Origin: Aureimonas ureilytica
Lineage (GTDB): Bacteria; Pseudomonadota; Alphaproteobacteria; Rhizobiales; Rhizobiaceae
Direction: 5' to 3'
Length of the DNA stretch: 64,000 nt
Assembly (NCBI RefSeq): GCF_001475935.1
Contig: NZ_LDQA01000010.1
Coordinates: 34,708 to 98,707, forward strand
Shown here: piece after piece, positions 53,542 through 61,472 of the stretch
How positions within the stretch are numbered: position 1 is the stretch's first letter
Layout: the number at the start of each line of letters is the position of its first letter
The notes under the pieces: model-generated
Database searches by the model: none
Told to the model about the DNA's origin: nothing
What the model saw: only the letters and a program-made list of their open reading frames with translations
Program-made: the position numbers and the translations under genes

Positions 53542-53897
53542 TATCTTCGACCTTTGCGGGCCGCCCTGTCCCGCTCCTGTTCGGCCGCGAGATCGTCCAG
53601 CAAGGCCCGATCCATCTCGCCGATCAGCCGGCGCAATCGCTCGAACTCATCGACGCAGGCGATTGCGTAGCGCCGCGCGAAACGATCGATGGCCGAGAAC
53701 GGGATGGGGGCTAGGCCCATGCCGCTGGGCCGGTCGGTGGAGACGATCTGGAAGGCGTTCCAGATATAGACGAGATGATCCGCCAGCTCGGGGCGATCCC
53801 GAAGCGCCGGCGGCGTCTTCCCATCCTCACGCTCGACACGCTCCAGAAAGTCGAGCTTGTCCGCCCACTTACGGCTCCAGCGGAGATATTCGATCAG
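53541..53897 (-). CDS. Tail assembly chaperone T-like domain, expressed by -1 frameshift
   Basis: Open frame of 118 codons with no own start: the only ATG in frame is internal (GMGLAPIPF), no GTG or TTG precedes the first conserved residues, and a TAA closes the frame a few codons before the overlap. It continues from the upstream chaperone by a -1 shift at the heptamer 53897-53903, giving a 254-residue fusion. The sequence starts LIEYLRWSRKWADKLDFLER and ends RAARKGRR; it is charged and helical, like lambda gpT. It lies just upstream of the tape measure, exactly where lambda G/GT-type chaperones sit, and would coat the tape measure during tube assembly. Confidence 0.85.
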   Translation of the reverse strand: MIEYLRWSRKWADKLDFLERVEREDGKTPPALRDRPELADHLVYIWNAFQIVSTDRPSGMGLAPIPFSAIDRFARRYAIACVDEFERLRRLIGEMDRALLDDLAAEQERDRAARKGRR

Positions 53898-54304
53898 TTT
53901 CCCGCGTCGGCCTTCTCGGCTTCCGCGTTAAGATCATCGACCTCACCAGCCGCCCAAGCGACGGCCTGACGGAAGCGGAGGTAGCGCGGTTCGGTGCAGA
54001 GCCGGAACGCGAGCGCCTTGTCATAAGGCCTCATCTCGCCGCCCACCTTCACACCCTCCCAATCCAGAAGCACAGTGGCGTGAAGCGTCGTGCCGATGAT
54101 GCGATCCATCTCGACGGGATCGATGCGCCCGCCCTCGCGCTTGCTGCGCGGCACAGCCGCCGTCAGGCGTTGCATCATGCGCTGGAAATCCGGGTTCGTC
54201 TGGCCGCGCACCTTGAGGCGCAGCTCGCCCATTTCGGGGATGCCATCCACCCACGCACCCTGTTCGATGGCGGCGCGGTCGGAAACGATAGCTTCGATGT
54301 CCAT
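53894..54304 (-). CDS. Tail assembly chaperone (gpG-like)
   Basis: Protein of 136 residues from ATG 54304, spaced 8 bases from AAGGA. It opens MDIEAIVSDRAAIEQGAWVDG, has a middle LKVRGQTNPDFQRMMQRLTA, and a later GTTLHATVLLDWEGVK block, a known pattern of siphovirus tail chaperones in the gp13/DUF-type class. Its end, codons GCG GGA AAC TGA, contains the slippery site, so most ribosomes make this short form and a minority make the fusion. The 187-residue version from 54457 is an upstream extension without a ribosome site. Confidence 0.87.
   Translation of the reverse strand: MDIEAIVSDRAAIEQGAWVDGIPEMGELRLKVRGQTNPDFQRMMQRLTAAVPRSKREGGRIDPVEMDRIIGTTLHATVLLDWEGVKVGGEMRPYDKALAFRLCTEPRYLRFRQAVAWAAGEVDDLNAEAEKADAGN
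53897..53903 (-). promoter_or_regulatory. Programmed -1 ribosomal frameshift site (G GGA AAC)
   Basis: On the minus strand the zero-frame codons are GCG GGA AAC TGA. G GGA AAC fits X XXY YYZ exactly and differs only in the last base from the lambda G/GT site (GGGAAAG). After slippage both tRNAs re-pair on GGG AAA and the ribosome continues in the open -1 frame. A short stem (ctcc-gct-ggag) lies downstream; no long pseudoknot was evident by eye. Confidence 0.85.
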
Positions 54305-54389
54305 GATCATAGTCCTTGGATTGTCGGGATGGGTGGCCGTGGCGTCCCGACGAGCACCACGGCCGATCCGCTCGCGCGGACGTACCGGC

Positions 54390-54581
54390 CTATGCGGCCG
54401 GATCGGGATCGGGATTGGCCTTGCTGCCGCCAGCGGACTTGCCGGCCTCTTCGGCAAGGCCCTTGCCGATGATCAAATCGGCGAAGGTGTTAGCCAGATC
54501 GGGCGTGTCGCCCGCCGCGAAGTCGCGTCGCTGGCCGTTCGGATAGGCGTGGAAGCCTTCGAGAATCAGGACCGTCTTCAA
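54390..54581 (-). CDS. Small phage protein between tail tube and chaperone
   Basis: A 63-residue protein from ATG 54581, overlapping the tail tube stop by 4 bases (coupled). It reads MKTVLILEGFHAYPNGQRRDFAAGDTPDLANTFADLIIGKGLAEE, then a Lys/Pro/Asp tail. The pattern of a short strand, a Gly/Asp turn and a helix ending in GLAE resembles the protein at 57596-57919. Role unknown. Confidence 0.72.
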   Translation of the reverse strand: MKTVLILEGFHAYPNGQRRDFAAGDTPDLANTFADLIIGKGLAEEAGKSAGGSKANPDPDPAA

Positions 54582-55507
54582 GCGATGGCCCTTTCCAGCA
54601 TGACCGAGCAGGCCGTCACGGGATCGAACACGGCTTGCACTTGAAGCGAGATCATCACGTCCGCATCGTTGCCGCCCTTCTGAGGCGGCCCGTTGCCGAA
54701 AATCAGCTTCGGCAGGGTGAAGCGGTACTTCTCACCGGACGCGATCCCGATCTCGAACGACAGACTTCCCGAGCCGTGATCCAGAACCTTCTGATAAAGG
54801 GCGTTCGAACTGAAATAGAGTTCGACGGTGCCCGAGACCTCACACCGCCCCGCCCCGAACTCTTCCGAGAACTTGGAGCCGACGACTGGCCGAGTGCGCA
54901 GATTGTTGGCGATCTGGAGGCTGATCGAGCGGACCTTCGCGCCCGCATCCAGCCCCGTCACCTGGAAGTTGGCGATATTGGCGGACGCCGTGAGGATCGG
55001 CGTCGTGGCCGGATCGGCATAGGTCGCGCCAGTCACCGGCGCATTGTCCAGCGCTTCCTTCTGCCCCATGAGCGAGAAGGTGCCAGTGACCTCGGCGCGG
55101 GCGCTGATCGACAGCGACAGAGAATTGACCATGACGCCCGTGAAGCGGGAATAGGCGTCCGTCACGCCGAGTTCGATCGTCTCCTCGAATGTGAAGCTCT
55201 TGCGAACCTTCCCGTTCTTGAGCTTGTTCGCTGACCAATCTCCGAAGAGAGCCGCCGCAAAGATGTCATCGAAACTGCCATAGGTAAGCTCGAACGGCAG
55301 ATCGCCCGTCACGTCCTGACCCGTCTCGAACACACCCGAGACATTGCGATCCGGGCGGCGCTCGTTGGACACGCCCGTCGTCTTGTTCGTAGACAGGCCA
55401 CCCCCGGTCAACCGGAGCTGTTTGAAGCTCGGCGTGGCGGGTGTAACGCCGTACGCGGCTTCGGGCACATAGGCGACCCGCACCTCGCTACTATCAGCGA
55501 ATGCCAT
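54578..55507 (-). CDS. Phage tail tube protein
   Basis: Protein of 309 residues, main subunit of the tail tube. ATG 55507 has GAGGAG upstream. It opens MAFADSSEVRVAYVPEAAYGVTPATPSFKQLRLTGGGLSTNKTT, the start typical of tail tube proteins of this class; later FELTYGSFDDIFAAALFGDW and GRCEVSGTVELYF belong to the beta-sandwich core. Strong expected expression matches its good ribosome site. Position between the tail terminator and the chaperones is standard. Confidence 0.9.
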   Translation of the reverse strand: MAFADSSEVRVAYVPEAAYGVTPATPSFKQLRLTGGGLSTNKTTGVSNERRPDRNVSGVFETGQDVTGDLPFELTYGSFDDIFAAALFGDWSANKLKNGKVRKSFTFEETIELGVTDAYSRFTGVMVNSLSLSISARAEVTGTFSLMGQKEALDNAPVTGATYADPATTPILTASANIANFQVTGLDAGAKVRSISLQIANNLRTRPVVGSKFSEEFGAGRCEVSGTVELYFSSNALYQKVLDHGSGSLSFEIGIASGEKYRFTLPKLIFGNGPPQKGGNDADVMISLQVQAVFDPVTACSVMLERAIA

Positions 55508-55535
55508 GGTATTCTCCTCGCGATGTTAGGGAGCG

Positions 55536-55946
55536 TCAGCCGACGTAATCGAACCGATACGGCACGGCGAAACTGAGTTGGAAATAGTTGCCGGTCTCGT
55601 TCCGATCGTCTGTCGGCGGCGAGTTCGGCGTCTGGATACGCAGGTGGCCGAAGGTCTTTCCGCGCAGAAGGTCGGCGAGCCGATCGGCCCACTGGCGACC
55701 GCGATCGACGCCCTCGCCGCGCGGCACATTGACCGAGATCAGAAAGCCCCCGGTCTCGCGATGCGTGTTCGCGCCGGGCGTCCCGAACGTCAGGCGCTCA
55801 GATGTCGAGTAAGGGTACTGGACCATCACGAACGGAGAACCGTTCTTGGGCGTCTCGAACCCGGTGTTTTCCTCAACGATCGGGCATTCGGTCCAGTTCG
55901 CGGCCAGAAACGTCCGAACGGCCAAGACGACTTCGAACCGGGCCAT
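55536..55946 (-). CDS. Phage tail terminator-like protein
   Basis: Protein of 136 residues resembling the DUF4128/tail terminator group. Blocks are FEVVLAVRTFLAANWTECPIVEENTGFETPKNGSPFVMVQYPY, GGFLISVNVPRGEGVDRGRQWADRLADLLRG and the C-terminal FQLSFAVPYRFDY. These hexameric ring proteins cap the tube when it reaches full length. It overlaps the preceding gp10-like gene by one base (TGATG). Confidence 0.85.
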   Translation of the reverse strand: MARFEVVLAVRTFLAANWTECPIVEENTGFETPKNGSPFVMVQYPYSTSERLTFGTPGANTHRETGGFLISVNVPRGEGVDRGRQWADRLADLLRGKTFGHLRIQTPNSPPTDDRNETGNYFQLSFAVPYRFDYVG

Positions 55947-56647
55947 CAGTAAAGCTTCACGGTAATGGCGGGGCGGCTCAGCCCCGTGTCAGGGTCGAAG
56001 TTCTTGACCGAATAGCTGATCGAGGCGACATCGCCGTAGCGCTCGCGCGCCATGGCCGCAACGACGGCATAGACACCCTCTGGCGCCTGATCGGATTGGC
56101 CGACATCGGTCTTCGTCCGCTTGCGCCAATTGCGCCGACCGCCGCGCATCTTCCGACTACCGCGCACCGTGTTCCCCGCCGCGTCTTGAACCTCAGAGAT
56201 GACCCGCTTTCGCGGCTCCATCTTGCGGGCATAGGGCTGGCGGTTCGAGAATTTGAACACCTTGCCCTTGGGCATAGGGCCGATACCATCCCATTCCATG
56301 CCGTCGATCTCCAGCACATGAGATCGCGCATAGGCCCCGGTCAGCACCGGAGACGCCTTCACGAGCTGTTCGCCGATCCACTCCAGAACGTCGCGCCCGA
56401 GGTCGAAATTGGCGATGATGACGCCATTCGGCTTGACGCTGGAAAGCGGCGCATCCTCGCGCCCGTCCACCGTCACGCGATGGGTGACGGCTCGGCCGAG
56501 CAAGGCCCGGTTATGGGCGGACGCCTCTTCGATCGCCCGCTCGGCACGATCGGCCAGCATCTTGGCCCTTGCCTGCGGCGAGAGAGACCGATCTTGGATC
56601 GCCTGAATTTGGCGACGGATCGACGTGATACGACCTTTGATCTTCAT
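55946..56647 (-). CDS. HK97 gp10-like neck/tail completion protein
   Basis: Protein of 233 residues from ATG 56647 (MKIKGRITSIRRQIQ). The HK97 gp10 fold is suggested by the N-terminal helix, the middle VLEWIGEQLVKASPVLTGAYARSHVLEID with the classic SPVxTGxxRxS pattern, and FKFSNRQPYARKME. It is longer than HK97 gp10 because of a basic insert (RGSRKMRGGRRNWRKRTK). It joins head and tail. It starts in an ATGA overlap with the head-closure gene. Confidence 0.85.
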   Translation of the reverse strand: MKIKGRITSIRRQIQAIQDRSLSPQARAKMLADRAERAIEEASAHNRALLGRAVTHRVTVDGREDAPLSSVKPNGVIIANFDLGRDVLEWIGEQLVKASPVLTGAYARSHVLEIDGMEWDGIGPMPKGKVFKFSNRQPYARKMEPRKRVISEVQDAAGNTVRGSRKMRGGRRNWRKRTKTDVGQSDQAPEGVYAVVAAMARERYGDVASISYSVKNFDPDTGLSRPAITVKLY

Positions 56648-56970
56648 CCGATTGCCGTGAGTTCGTAGGCGATGACAGTCCCGTCCACGCATCGCTTGTC
56701 CGCGTCGCAGACTTCGACCGTCAGGATGTCGCCGTTCGCCATGACAGCCTTGTCGCCCCGGCGCAGGGGCGAAGCGAATGTGATGTCCTCGGCCAGGACA
56801 ATCATCCGGCGCACGAGCTGATCGAGCCCGCCGACCAGTTCATCCGGCGGCAGACCTTCGACCCGCGCCCGAGCCGGACAATCTGCCTCGCCCACGCGCT
56901 TAAACGTGACCGTCGCGCGCGGCATAAGCTGGCGGTAGGTCTGGAGCATCCTCAGAGCTTTCGGCGTCAT
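56644..56970 (-). CDS. Phage head closure-type protein
   Basis: Protein of 108 residues from ATG 56970; overlaps both neighbours by 4 bases. It reads MTPKALRMLQTYRQLMPRATVTFKRV with later PLRRGDKAVMANGDILTVEVCDADKRCVDGTVIAYELTAIG. The size, beta-rich end and position between the connector and the gp10-like gene fit a head-closure (SPP1 gp16-like) protein. The listed longer frame from 57744 is a shadow of the connector gene. Confidence 0.75.
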   Translation of the reverse strand: MTPKALRMLQTYRQLMPRATVTFKRVGEADCPARARVEGLPPDELVGGLDQLVRRMIVLAEDITFASPLRRGDKAVMANGDILTVEVCDADKRCVDGTVIAYELTAIG

Positions 56971-57593
56971 GAGAACACCCGAAGCGGCTTCATCAGATTG
57001 GCCGTGGCGGCTTCGATCGCCTTGCCCGCCGCCTCCGAGACCGTCCAAGTCTGATCGCCGACGCCATCGACCTTTTCGGATCGAAGGAAGAGGTTCTGAC
57101 CGGCCAAGGATTTGAGATGCTGCGCGGCGAGGATCACCGCCGCCACCGCGCTTGCGGGCGGATCGGGAACGAACGCGCCGCCATCGCGCTTGGCGAACCC
57201 CGCCCGCCAGCGAATGCGGACGACGCCCTCGCCCGTCGCCGTTGCCGGCCATCCGCCGATAGGCGCGACGATCCCCGACCGCGAGACCTCCAAGCCCGAA
57301 ACGCTGATCGCCACCCAAGCGCCGGCAGCGTTTCGATAGCTGACGGCGATGGGTTCGAGCACCGGACCATAGGGCAACCGGATCACCTCGCCTGCCCCGC
57401 AGCCGAACCCGTCCGTTTCCCATTCCAGCACCTGAATTCCGAGGGCGAGCCCCCAAGGTCCGGTCGGGCCGTCGATCGCGGCTTGCGCCGCCGCGATCAT
57501 GGCCGTCACGAACGGGTCGCTCGCGCCGTGAACGCCGGGAATGTCCGCCGCCGTCACAAGCGGCCGGGGCGGCTCTATGACGGCGACGGCCAT
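56967..57593 (-). CDS. Phage head-tail connector protein
   Basis: Protein of 208 residues. The start VTAADIPGVHGASDPFVTAMIAAAQAAIDG and a late PPASAVAAVILAAQHLKSLAG are the two helical blocks of the gp6-like head-tail connector family. A central beta part has the VIRLPYGPVLEPIAVSYRNAAG strand, a conserved element of these proteins. It forms the ring under the portal. It lies 3 bases after the stop of the small gene at 57596. Confidence 0.85.
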   Translation of the reverse strand: MAVAVIEPPRPLVTAADIPGVHGASDPFVTAMIAAAQAAIDGPTGPWGLALGIQVLEWETDGFGCGAGEVIRLPYGPVLEPIAVSYRNAAGAWVAISVSGLEVSRSGIVAPIGGWPATATGEGVVRIRWRAGFAKRDGGAFVPDPPASAVAAVILAAQHLKSLAGQNLFLRSEKVDGVGDQTWTVSEAAGKAIEAATANLMKPLRVFS

Positions 57594-57595
57594 CC

Positions 57596-57919
57596 TTAAG
57601 CCTCCGGTGCCGCCGCGAGACCGGCCTTGATAGCCGCCTGCACTTCGGCCTTTTTCGTGGCCTCGCCGAGATCGATCCCCTTCGTGGCCGCGAAGTCGCG
57701 CAGCTCGGGCACCGACATGCCGTCGAGATCGATGGCCGAGGCATTCGGAGCCCCGGAACCGCTGGCCGCCGGCAGAGAAGCCGAGCCGCCGTCTTTCTCG
57801 ACCAGCCCGTTTTCCTTCAACTTGTCGAAGGTCTCTGGCTCCACATCGATCGTGTCGCCAGCGCGGACGCTTTCCGCGCCGTGCTGGAAGCCCCAGAGGG
57901 CGCGCGCTTTCACGCTCAT
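57596..57919 (-). CDS. Small phage protein between capsid and connector
   Basis: Protein of 107 residues. It opens MSVKARALWGFQHGAESVRAGDTIDVEPETFDKLKENGLVEKD, a small beta-strand plus helix unit, then a Ser/Ala-rich linker and a C-terminal SAP/HeH-like helix pair (GMSVPELRDFAATKGIDLGEATKKAEVQAAIKAGL). The last region resembles the helix-extended-loop-helix nucleic-acid-binding motif found in other phage head-region proteins. It follows the capsid terminator, so it may be less expressed than the capsid. Confidence 0.75.
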   Translation of the reverse strand: MSVKARALWGFQHGAESVRAGDTIDVEPETFDKLKENGLVEKDGGSASLPAASGSGAPNASAIDLDGMSVPELRDFAATKGIDLGEATKKAEVQAAIKAGLAAAPEA

Positions 57920-57948
57920 GGTCCTGTCTCCAGTGATGTCAGAAGGGC

Positions 57949-57973
57949 AAAAGGGGCGGCGCGAACGCCGCCC
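57949..57973 (-). terminator. Terminator after the capsid gene
   Basis: Perfect 7-bp inverted repeat gggcggc / gccgccc (57954-57960, 57967-57973), loop 6, followed on the minus strand by CTTTTG. It lies 12 bases past the capsid stop. Confidence 0.75.
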
Positions 57974-57984
57974 GCTGGTCAGGA

Positions 57985-59304
57985 TCAGGCCGAGAAGCGG
58001 CCCTTGATCAGGGCGGCCGGGCGCTTCACAGCGAGAGCCAGGCGCTTTTCGGCGCGCACCGTCAGCATGTTCTTGACGAAGTTGTCGCGATCCTCGGACG
58101 AGATCAGGACTTCCACGTCCATGCGATCGTAGATTTTCGCCGCCGAACGGAAGGCACCGACCAGGAAGTTATCCTCGTCCTGCGCCTGCGTGGAGATCAC
58201 CGGGCGACCCCAGAGCTGCGGCCCGGCGAGCTGGACGATGTTGGCGAAGATGTAGTTTCCGCCGGCATCCTTGGTCAGTTCGATGCGAGCCCAATCGGTC
58301 GGATGCAGCACGATGCCGTCAGCCGGAAACTCCGTCAGCGATGCCTGAAGCAGCGCCAAACGGATCGTGTCGATCATCGTTTTGCTGGACGGGGTGAAGG
58401 CCGCCGCATAGGCCGTCGCCTGCGTCATCAGGCCGTTGAGATTTTCGCCGACGCCCGAGCCCTTGAGGATTTGGGCCTCTTCCGCAAAGTCGAGACCATA
58501 GCGCAACTCGCCGTCGATCTCGCCCTGAAGCTGCGGAATGTCGTCCATCGCCTGACGCGATACGGGAATCCAATGCGCGATCGTGCGCACCGCTGCCTCC
58601 GACAGACGCCATTCGTAATTCGACTCGGGCTTGAGCGCCCCTTCGGCGACCGGAGCCGCCGCGTTCGTGCGAGCCGTCTGCTTGGCGTACTGGACGAGGT
58701 TCGAGGCGGTGGAGCCTTGATCGAGAAGCTGGCGGATCGTCATCTGCCGGCGCGGGATGCCGAGAACTTCGGCCTCGCGCTCGGGAACGATCAAGGTGCC
58801 GGCGCTGGTGCTCGCCGACGTGATCGCGTTCTGGACTTCGACCTTCACCGTTCCGCGCGCGCCGCCCGCAGCGAACTGCTTGACGGCATCGGACGCGCCG
58901 ACCTGTTCGCCGAGCGACTTGGGAGCCTCGCGCCCGCCAGCGCCGCCGAACCGGCTGGACAGCCGCTGTTCGAGATCGAGATTGCGATCGGCCAGCTCGC
59001 TCAGACGGTTTTCGAGCTTGTTATGAGCGTCCTTCAACGCACCCTGCGCCGTCAGGAGCTGATCGGCTTTCTGGGCAACTTCGGCCGTCACCTTGCCGGC
59101 GTCGGCGCTCTGCTTGAGGGCGTTTTCAGCCGTCTTTTTCACGTCGTCGCCGACGCGGGTCAGCTCGCTCTTCACGTCCTTCAGGAGCTGTTCGAGCTTG
59201 CCGGCGTCCATCGCGTCATTGCGCACGTCCGACAGAGCCGCCGCAGGACGAGACATGGCAAGAAGGGCCGCGAGCGGAGCCAGCGGCATCGTTTTGGTCA
59301 ACAT
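57985..59304 (-). CDS. HK97-fold major capsid protein
   Basis: Protein of 439 residues. The first about 135 residues are a helical scaffolding (delta) region with coiled coil (KLEQLLKDVKSELTRVGDDVKKTAENALKQ), expected to be cut off by the prohead protease encoded next. The HK97 core starts near SASTSAGTLIVPEREAEVLGI and contains AAPVAEGALKPESNYEWRLSEAAVRTIAHWIPVSRQAMDD, then FPADGIVLHPTDWARIELTKD, LWGRPVISTQAQDEDNFLVGAF and RAEKRLALAVKRPAAL. All of these are standard capsid blocks. Confidence 0.95.
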   Translation of the reverse strand: MLTKTMPLAPLAALLAMSRPAAALSDVRNDAMDAGKLEQLLKDVKSELTRVGDDVKKTAENALKQSADAGKVTAEVAQKADQLLTAQGALKDAHNKLENRLSELADRNLDLEQRLSSRFGGAGGREAPKSLGEQVGASDAVKQFAAGGARGTVKVEVQNAITSASTSAGTLIVPEREAEVLGIPRRQMTIRQLLDQGSTASNLVQYAKQTARTNAAAPVAEGALKPESNYEWRLSEAAVRTIAHWIPVSRQAMDDIPQLQGEIDGELRYGLDFAEEAQILKGSGVGENLNGLMTQATAYAAAFTPSSKTMIDTIRLALLQASLTEFPADGIVLHPTDWARIELTKDAGGNYIFANIVQLAGPQLWGRPVISTQAQDEDNFLVGAFRSAAKIYDRMDVEVLISSEDRDNFVKNMLTVRAEKRLALAVKRPAALIKGRFSA

Positions 59305-59322
59305 GGGAGTGTCCCCTTGGGA

Positions 59323-60168
59323 TCAGATGGATTTCAGGCTGGCGAGGAGGTCGGAAACCTCGGCGATCACGGCAGCGTCTTGCGTGCCGGTTGCGGCAGC
59401 GTCGCGCGTGCCGCCTTTCAGCGCCTGGACGATCTCCCGGCGCTCCGAGCGCGGGACATTGAGCTGGGCGAGAAGGGTATCGAGCTTGTGAGCCGCCACG
59501 GTGGAGCGGCCCTCGGCCGAGTTGCGGGCGCGGTTTTCAACCGCATCCGCCGAGAGAAGGCTATCGGCGAAGCCCTTGGACACGGCATCATTGCCGCCGA
59601 TCCACGCTTCGCGATCCAGCATCTTCGCCAGTTCCTTGGCGTCCATGCCGGTGCGAGCGGCGTAGATGTCCACGGCCGCCGCGTCGAAGGGCTCCAGCCA
59701 GTCCGCCACGTCGCGAAGGGCATGGCGATCCCCGGAGGCGACGATCCAGGTGTTGTGGATCATCAGAAAGCCGGATCGGGCAATCTGGATTTCGTCGCCG
59801 GCCATGGCGATCACGGACGCCGCCGAAGCCGCGATCCCGAGCACCTTCACCGTCACATGCGCCGGATGCTCGCGCAGGGCATTGTAGATCGCGAGCCCTT
59901 CGAAGAACGATCCGCCCGGCGAGTTGATATTGACCACCACGTCGCGCTTGCCGATCGCGCGAAGCGCAGCCGAGACGCGCTTCGCCGTGACGCCTTCGCC
60001 GTACCAGTCCGCCCCGATCACATCGAGCACGGAAATGGTGTTGTCAGCCTCGCCGTCGCTGGCGGCTTGCACATCAGGGTTCCAACGCTCCAGTGCGGCC
60101 GGGGTCGTTTCCGTGCGCATACCGGGACGCGCCACGATCGTGGCGGCGGGAAGTGTTCGCTTGCTCAT
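59323..60168 (-). CDS. ClpP-like prohead protease
   Basis: Head maturation protease of 281 residues from ATG 60168. The ClpP-like core has INSPGGSFFEGLAIYNAL near 81, the catalytic Ser115 in GIAASAASVIAMAG and His138 in FLMIHNTW; the third residue is probably an Asp near 190. A C-terminal linker of about 70 residues ends with VIAEVSDLLASLKSI. Its target should be the capsid delta region. The longer frame from 60615 is a shadow of the portal gene. It starts 5 bases after the portal stop. Confidence 0.93.
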   Translation of the reverse strand: MSKRTLPAATIVARPGMRTETTPAALERWNPDVQAASDGEADNTISVLDVIGADWYGEGVTAKRVSAALRAIGKRDVVVNINSPGGSFFEGLAIYNALREHPAHVTVKVLGIAASAASVIAMAGDEIQIARSGFLMIHNTWIVASGDRHALRDVADWLEPFDAAAVDIYAARTGMDAKELAKMLDREAWIGGNDAVSKGFADSLLSADAVENRARNSAEGRSTVAAHKLDTLLAQLNVPRSERREIVQALKGGTRDAAATGTQDAAVIAEVSDLLASLKSI

Positions 60169-60173
60169 GATCG

Positions 60174-61472
60174 TCAGTTCCCAGAAAGGCCGAGCCAGGA
60201 GGCCAGAGCGTTGCGCGCAGCGGACGCATCGCCGCCGATCGCGCCGAGCTGGTCGAGCGGCGCGAGATTGGTCTGCGCGGTCAGGACGCCCGCGCCTTCC
60301 CGGCGCGGAAGATTGAGCTTGGCACGGCCTTCGTTGCGATCCATCAGGCCGTTCTGCGTCATCTGCGACAGGAAGGCGGCCTTGGCCGTGCTGTCCATCT
60401 GGAGCAGCCCTTCGCGGTTGAATTCGCAGTAGAGCCGACGCTTTTCGCCAGGGGGAACGAGGTCTTTGACGATCCGCGCTTCGATCCGCCGGCAAATCGG
60501 ATTGATGCCGAGCGCCAGCCAAGCCAGGAGGATTTGCTCGACACCCGAGCCCCACATGGTCTGCCCTTCGGCCGCGTGGCCGATGATGATGGGCGGCATC
60601 CCGAACCACCGGCACATCTCTTCGATGTGAAAGCGCCGGGTTTCCAGCATCTGGGCGTCTTCCGGGTTCAGCGTCATCTGCTGATACTTGAGCCCGGCTT
60701 CGAGGATCATCAGTTTGCCGGCATTGGTCGAGCCGGCATAGGCCAGCATCGACTTGCGCAGGTTTTCGCGCTGTTCCGCCTTCAAGAGCTGGTCGGACGA
60801 CAGGACGCCGCTGACACTCAAGCCGTTGCCGAAAATCTTGCCCGCCGCCTCATCTGTCGCCATGGCCGCGCCGAAGGTTTCGGCACCGTTGGCGATGGCC
60901 GAGAGGCCGAGGTCGCCACCGAAGCCGAACCCCTTGATGTGGAACACCTTGGAACGCGGCATGTCCTCGCTCTTGCCGCGATCCGTGACGCGATAGACCA
61001 ACTCGCCGTCAGGCTGGCGAACCGGACGACAATGGGTGCTGGCGAGCGGCTGGAGCGACGACAGGCGCTTTCCGAACTCGACTTTCTCCGCGTAGGAATT
61101 GCCGGTCGAGATCAGCCAAGCCACCGTCGCCTCCCAAAACTCCAGCGAGGTCTGATCGGCGTTCGGGCTGACTTCCAGCACTTCGGCGAGCGGGTGATCG
61201 TCCACCGCCGTTCGCCCGCCATCCGCCTCGCGCCGAAAAGTGCCGAGCGGCAGAGCCGACACGGCTTGCGCCGTCAGGCGAATGCAGGCCCAGACCGTGG
61301 CGAGTTGCATCGCAGCGTTGAGCGTCACCGACTTGCCGGCATGGCTCTTGCGCCCGATCGCCGCCGCCAGCGCGCCGGCATCGGCGAGCCCGCTCCGCTC
61401 ATCTTTCGACCCGATCGGCGTGATCGCATTCGACGGCGCGGCCTTCGCCTGCCGCTCCCGTTTCTTGCCCAT
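60174..61472 (-). CDS. Phage portal protein (HK97 family)
   Basis: Portal protein of 432 residues, the dodecameric DNA gate of the head. Blocks are VTLNAAMQLATVWACIRLTAQAVSALPLGTFRR, ATVAWLISTGNSYAEKV, KVFHIKGFGFGGDLGLSAI and the late FHIEEMCRWFGMPPIIIGHA, which contains the conserved IPPxxIG pattern in the form MPPIIIG. The ATG at 61472 is in a TGATG overlap with the terminase stop; the TTG at 61475 is a less likely start. Confidence 0.95.
   Translation of the reverse strand: MGKKRERQAKAAPSNAITPIGSKDERSGLADAGALAAAIGRKSHAGKSVTLNAAMQLATVWACIRLTAQAVSALPLGTFRREADGGRTAVDDHPLAEVLEVSPNADQTSLEFWEATVAWLISTGNSYAEKVEFGKRLSSLQPLASTHCRPVRQPDGELVYRVTDRGKSEDMPRSKVFHIKGFGFGGDLGLSAIANGAETFGAAMATDEAAGKIFGNGLSVSGVLSSDQLLKAEQRENLRKSMLAYAGSTNAGKLMILEAGLKYQQMTLNPEDAQMLETRRFHIEEMCRWFGMPPIIIGHAAEGQTMWGSGVEQILLAWLALGINPICRRIEARIVKDLVPPGEKRRLYCEFNREGLLQMDSTAKAAFLSQMTQNGLMDRNEGRAKLNLPRREGAGVLTAQTNLAPLDQLGAIGGDASAARNALASWLGLSGN

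Noticed and set aside
49372..53670. Several 350-384-codon plus-strand frames opposite the tape measure
   Set aside because: All are shadows of one continuous 1712-codon gene.
58303..60432. 709-codon plus-strand frame opposite capsid and protease genes
   Set aside because: Crosses two well-supported minus-strand genes, with low-complexity Arg/His/Gln composition and no ribosome site.
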